Shown: positions 30,777 through 32,030 of the stretch, one piece after another
How positions within the stretch are numbered: the stretch's first letter is position 1
Layout: the number at the start of each line of letters is the position of its first letter
Assembly: GCA_026388765.1 (NCBI GenBank)
Contig: JAPLJC010000065.1
Location: 1 to 32,030, forward strand
Source: Deltaproteobacteria bacterium
GTDB taxonomy: Bacteria; Desulfobacterota; Desulfobaccia; Desulfobaccales; 0-14-0-80-60-11
Reading direction: 5' to 3'
DNA length: 32,030 bases
The notes under the pieces: generated by a model
The model's input: only the letters and a program-made list of their open reading frames with translations
Databases searched by the model: none
Told to the model about the DNA's origin: nothing
Made by a program: the position numbers and the translations under genes

Positions 30777-31571
30777 ATGCTGGCAATAAAGGAGGCGGTG
30801 GCGGTTATTACCGGAGCCGGCGGCGGCATCGGCGAAGAACTGGCGAAATACTGGGTCGGTCAGGGCGGTAAAGTAGTATTGGCGGATATCAGCGACGCTG
30901 GTTTAAGCCGGGTCGAAGCCGAAATAAAAGCCCTCGGAGGACAGGTCGCAACCTGCCGCGGCGATGTCACCCGGGAGGCTGACTGCGCCAGGCTGGCCGA
31001 TAGCGCCATGGAGAAATTCGGTCAGATAAACCTGGTGGCTCCTTGCGCCGGCATCATTAAAGATAGCTTGCTGCTGGCCCCGGATCGGACCACCGGCAAG
31101 GTCACCAGAAAAATGACCCTCGAGCAATTTCAAGCGGTTATTGATATCAACCTGACCGGGGTCTTTCTAACCGTGCGGGAATGCGCCGAACGCATGATCA
31201 ATCACCATTGCCGGGGGCTGATTTGCCTCTTTTCTTCCACCGGGTCCCTGGGAACCGCGGGCCAGATCAATTATGCCTCCGCCAAAGCCGCCATGTCGGT
31301 GATGCCCAAAGTCATTACGGCAGAATTCTTCCGGCGCGGCCTGGCCGGCCAAATCCGCTGCGTGGCTATTGCCCCGGGTTATGTGGCCACTCCCATGGTC
31401 AAGGGGATGCACCAGGCAGCCCTGGAAAAGATTCTGGCCCAGGTGCCCATCGGGCGTCTGATTGAGCCGGCCGAAGTGGCCTCTTTGATCGGTGAACTCT
31501 TCCGCAACGAGGCCATCGCCGGAGACACCTTTTTCATCCATGGCGGGCTGCGCCTGGGTTCAAAGGGATAG
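30777..31571 (+). CDS. short-chain dehydrogenase/reductase (SDR), likely 3-hydroxyacyl-CoA dehydrogenase
   Basis: The product is 264 residues, a classical SDR with nucleotide-binding TGAGGGIG (12-19), an acidic residue after strand 2 (LADIS, favouring NAD), N125, S154 and the YASAK motif (Y166, K170). All catalytic residues are present. The NNAG motif is replaced by VAPCAG. A short insertion lies between strands 4 and helix 4 (about 97-113), as in several anaerobic aromatic and lipid pathway SDRs. Next to a thiolase and CoA-transferase it probably oxidises a 3-hydroxyacyl-CoA. The ATG at 30777 has only a modest GGTGAAA site, and the 117-bp gap before it leaves room for separate control. Confidence 0.88.
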   Translation: MLAIKEAVAVITGAGGGIGEELAKYWVGQGGKVVLADISDAGLSRVEAEIKALGGQVATCRGDVTREADCARLADSAMEKFGQINLVAPCAGIIKDSLLLAPDRTTGKVTRKMTLEQFQAVIDINLTGVFLTVRECAERMINHHCRGLICLFSSTGSLGTAGQINYASAKAAMSVMPKVITAEFFRRGLAGQIRCVAIAPGYVATPMVKGMHQAALEKILAQVPIGRLIEPAEVASLIGELFRNEAIAGDTFFIHGGLRLGSKG

Positions 31572-31881
31572 AGGCGGGGAAAAGACCCGGGGCATCTTCC
31601 TGGTTCTCCTGGAAACGCGGCTCGGCTGCCATTTCAGGCCTTAGCCACCGTCCTTCCTGGCCGGACATTATTTGTTGCATTAATATTAAAAATCAATTTA
31701 ATAAATCTTAAAAATATTTGACTATGCCTAAAATGTTGTGCTATATTTTTTACACTCAACTGGTTATCTTGGGAAACTATGCCTAAATTTTAGATAATTG
31801 CCTCCGACCATCGCCTCGGGAGGGGGGCAATTAGAGGGGCAACATATCGAAACATAATGCTTTAAACCGCAACATCTTCCT
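31572..31881. other. gene-free right flank with AT-rich promoter-like segment
   Basis: No gene is supported. TTGACT (31718-31723) and TATATT (31742-31747), spaced 18 bp, form a promoter-like pair on the plus strand. A 12-bp direct repeat ACTATGCCTAAA occurs at 31721-31732 and 31776-31787, the first overlapping the promoter. AATTGCC (31796-31802) pairs with GGCAATT (31826-31832). No gene follows in that direction before the window ends. Confidence 0.45.
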
Positions 31882-32030
31882 TTAGCCCGCACATGAACTA
31901 AACGCTTCGCGTGGGGTAGGCCTACCGACTCCATGGTCATAATCAAGCCTTAGACCGCAATCCTTGCAAAAGCAAAACCCCACCTTTTTCTCTCGTATCC
32001 CCAGATAGTTACGTGTAGTTTCCTCCTTAA
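31882..32030 (-). CDS. C-terminal end of the same unknown protein as at the left edge, partial
   Basis: On the minus strand a frame open from the window edge runs to a stop at 31882-31884. It matches the left copy except for one Ile-to-Thr change and a different last few residues (AFSSCAG here, AFSS there), because the two repeats diverge just after GTTCATG. It includes the same Cys cluster. The family is not recognised. Confidence 0.3.
   Translation of the reverse strand, partial: KEETTRNYLGIREKKVGFCFCKDCGLRLDYDHGVGRPTPREAFSSCAG
31892..32030. repeat. 139-bp terminal inverted repeat, right copy
   Basis: This is the inverted partner of 3-141, 137 of 139 positions identical. The left copy is bordered by hairpins and the right copy by unrelated sequence, so only the repeat itself is shared. 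Confidence 0.9.

Noticed and set aside
31764-31946. 60-residue minus-strand frame over the right terminal repeat
   Set aside because: It uses a different frame from the one that stays open to the window edge in both repeat copies, and its C-terminal part crosses a hairpin; support is weaker.
1-32030. CRISPR array
   Set aside because: No regularly spaced direct repeats of 20-40 bp with unique spacers were seen; repeat clusters are short octamers or palindromes.

Overview
The window looks like a metagenome-type contig from a GC-rich anaerobic bacterium, most likely a deltaproteobacterium (Desulfobacterota or Syntrophobacterales-like). That placement is inference from gene content: a sigma-54 regulated branched-chain-type ABC importer, paired family III CoA-transferases, a thiolase and SDR, an HD-GYP protein and MtaB. 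No marker gene fixes the taxon. Both ends of the window carry the same 139-bp sequence in inverted orientation (2 mismatches), so the contig probably ends inside copies of one repeat family.

About 1-12,864 is an integrated genetic element. Its right boundary is a 3' fragment of a tRNA-Arg(ACG) gene (12,815-12,864), about 50 bp beyond the promoter of a tyrosine integrase that reads leftward. Further left come a hypothetical gene with a good terminator, an AlpA-like HTH regulator behind two tandem operator-like dyads, a two-piece NrS-1/DUF3987-type primase-polymerase/ATPase, a cluster of TGTCATCA repeats, another hypothetical gene and an AT-rich possible origin region. The cargo follows: a 1158-residue single-chain restriction-modification enzyme, a co-directional AbiTii-domain gene 36 bp downstream, and two unknown membrane-protein genes on the opposite strand. 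The layout resembles P4-like or PICI-like satellite elements with anti-phage cargo. No packaging or capsid genes are present and the left boundary is outside the window.

About 12,865-19,060 is ordinary chromosome: tRNA-Phe with a terminator, a degenerate receiver-PAS-Ser/Thr kinase overlapping a YdjM-type membrane hydrolase, a small cupin, mtaB carrying an in-frame palindromic repeat insertion, and a convergent HD-GYP gene whose N-terminus looks like the FlgM core. Between 19,054 and 19,708 there is no convincing gene, but there is a terminator and a structured segment on the minus strand.

About 19,709-31,571 is a catabolic locus. A PAS/sigma-54 activator is divergent from livK, a fused livHM, livG and livF, then two CaiB/BaiF CoA-transferase subunits (only the first retains the catalytic Asp), a thiolase and an SDR. 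A well-formed -24/-12 promoter and two dyads lie between the activator and livK. The gene set fits import of an acid, CoA transfer, and late beta-oxidation-like steps, as in benzylsuccinate-type (bbs/bns) pathways, but no ring- or chain-oxidising dehydrogenase or hydratase is in the window, so the substrate remains unknown. Palindromic repeats interrupt the operon between livG and livF.
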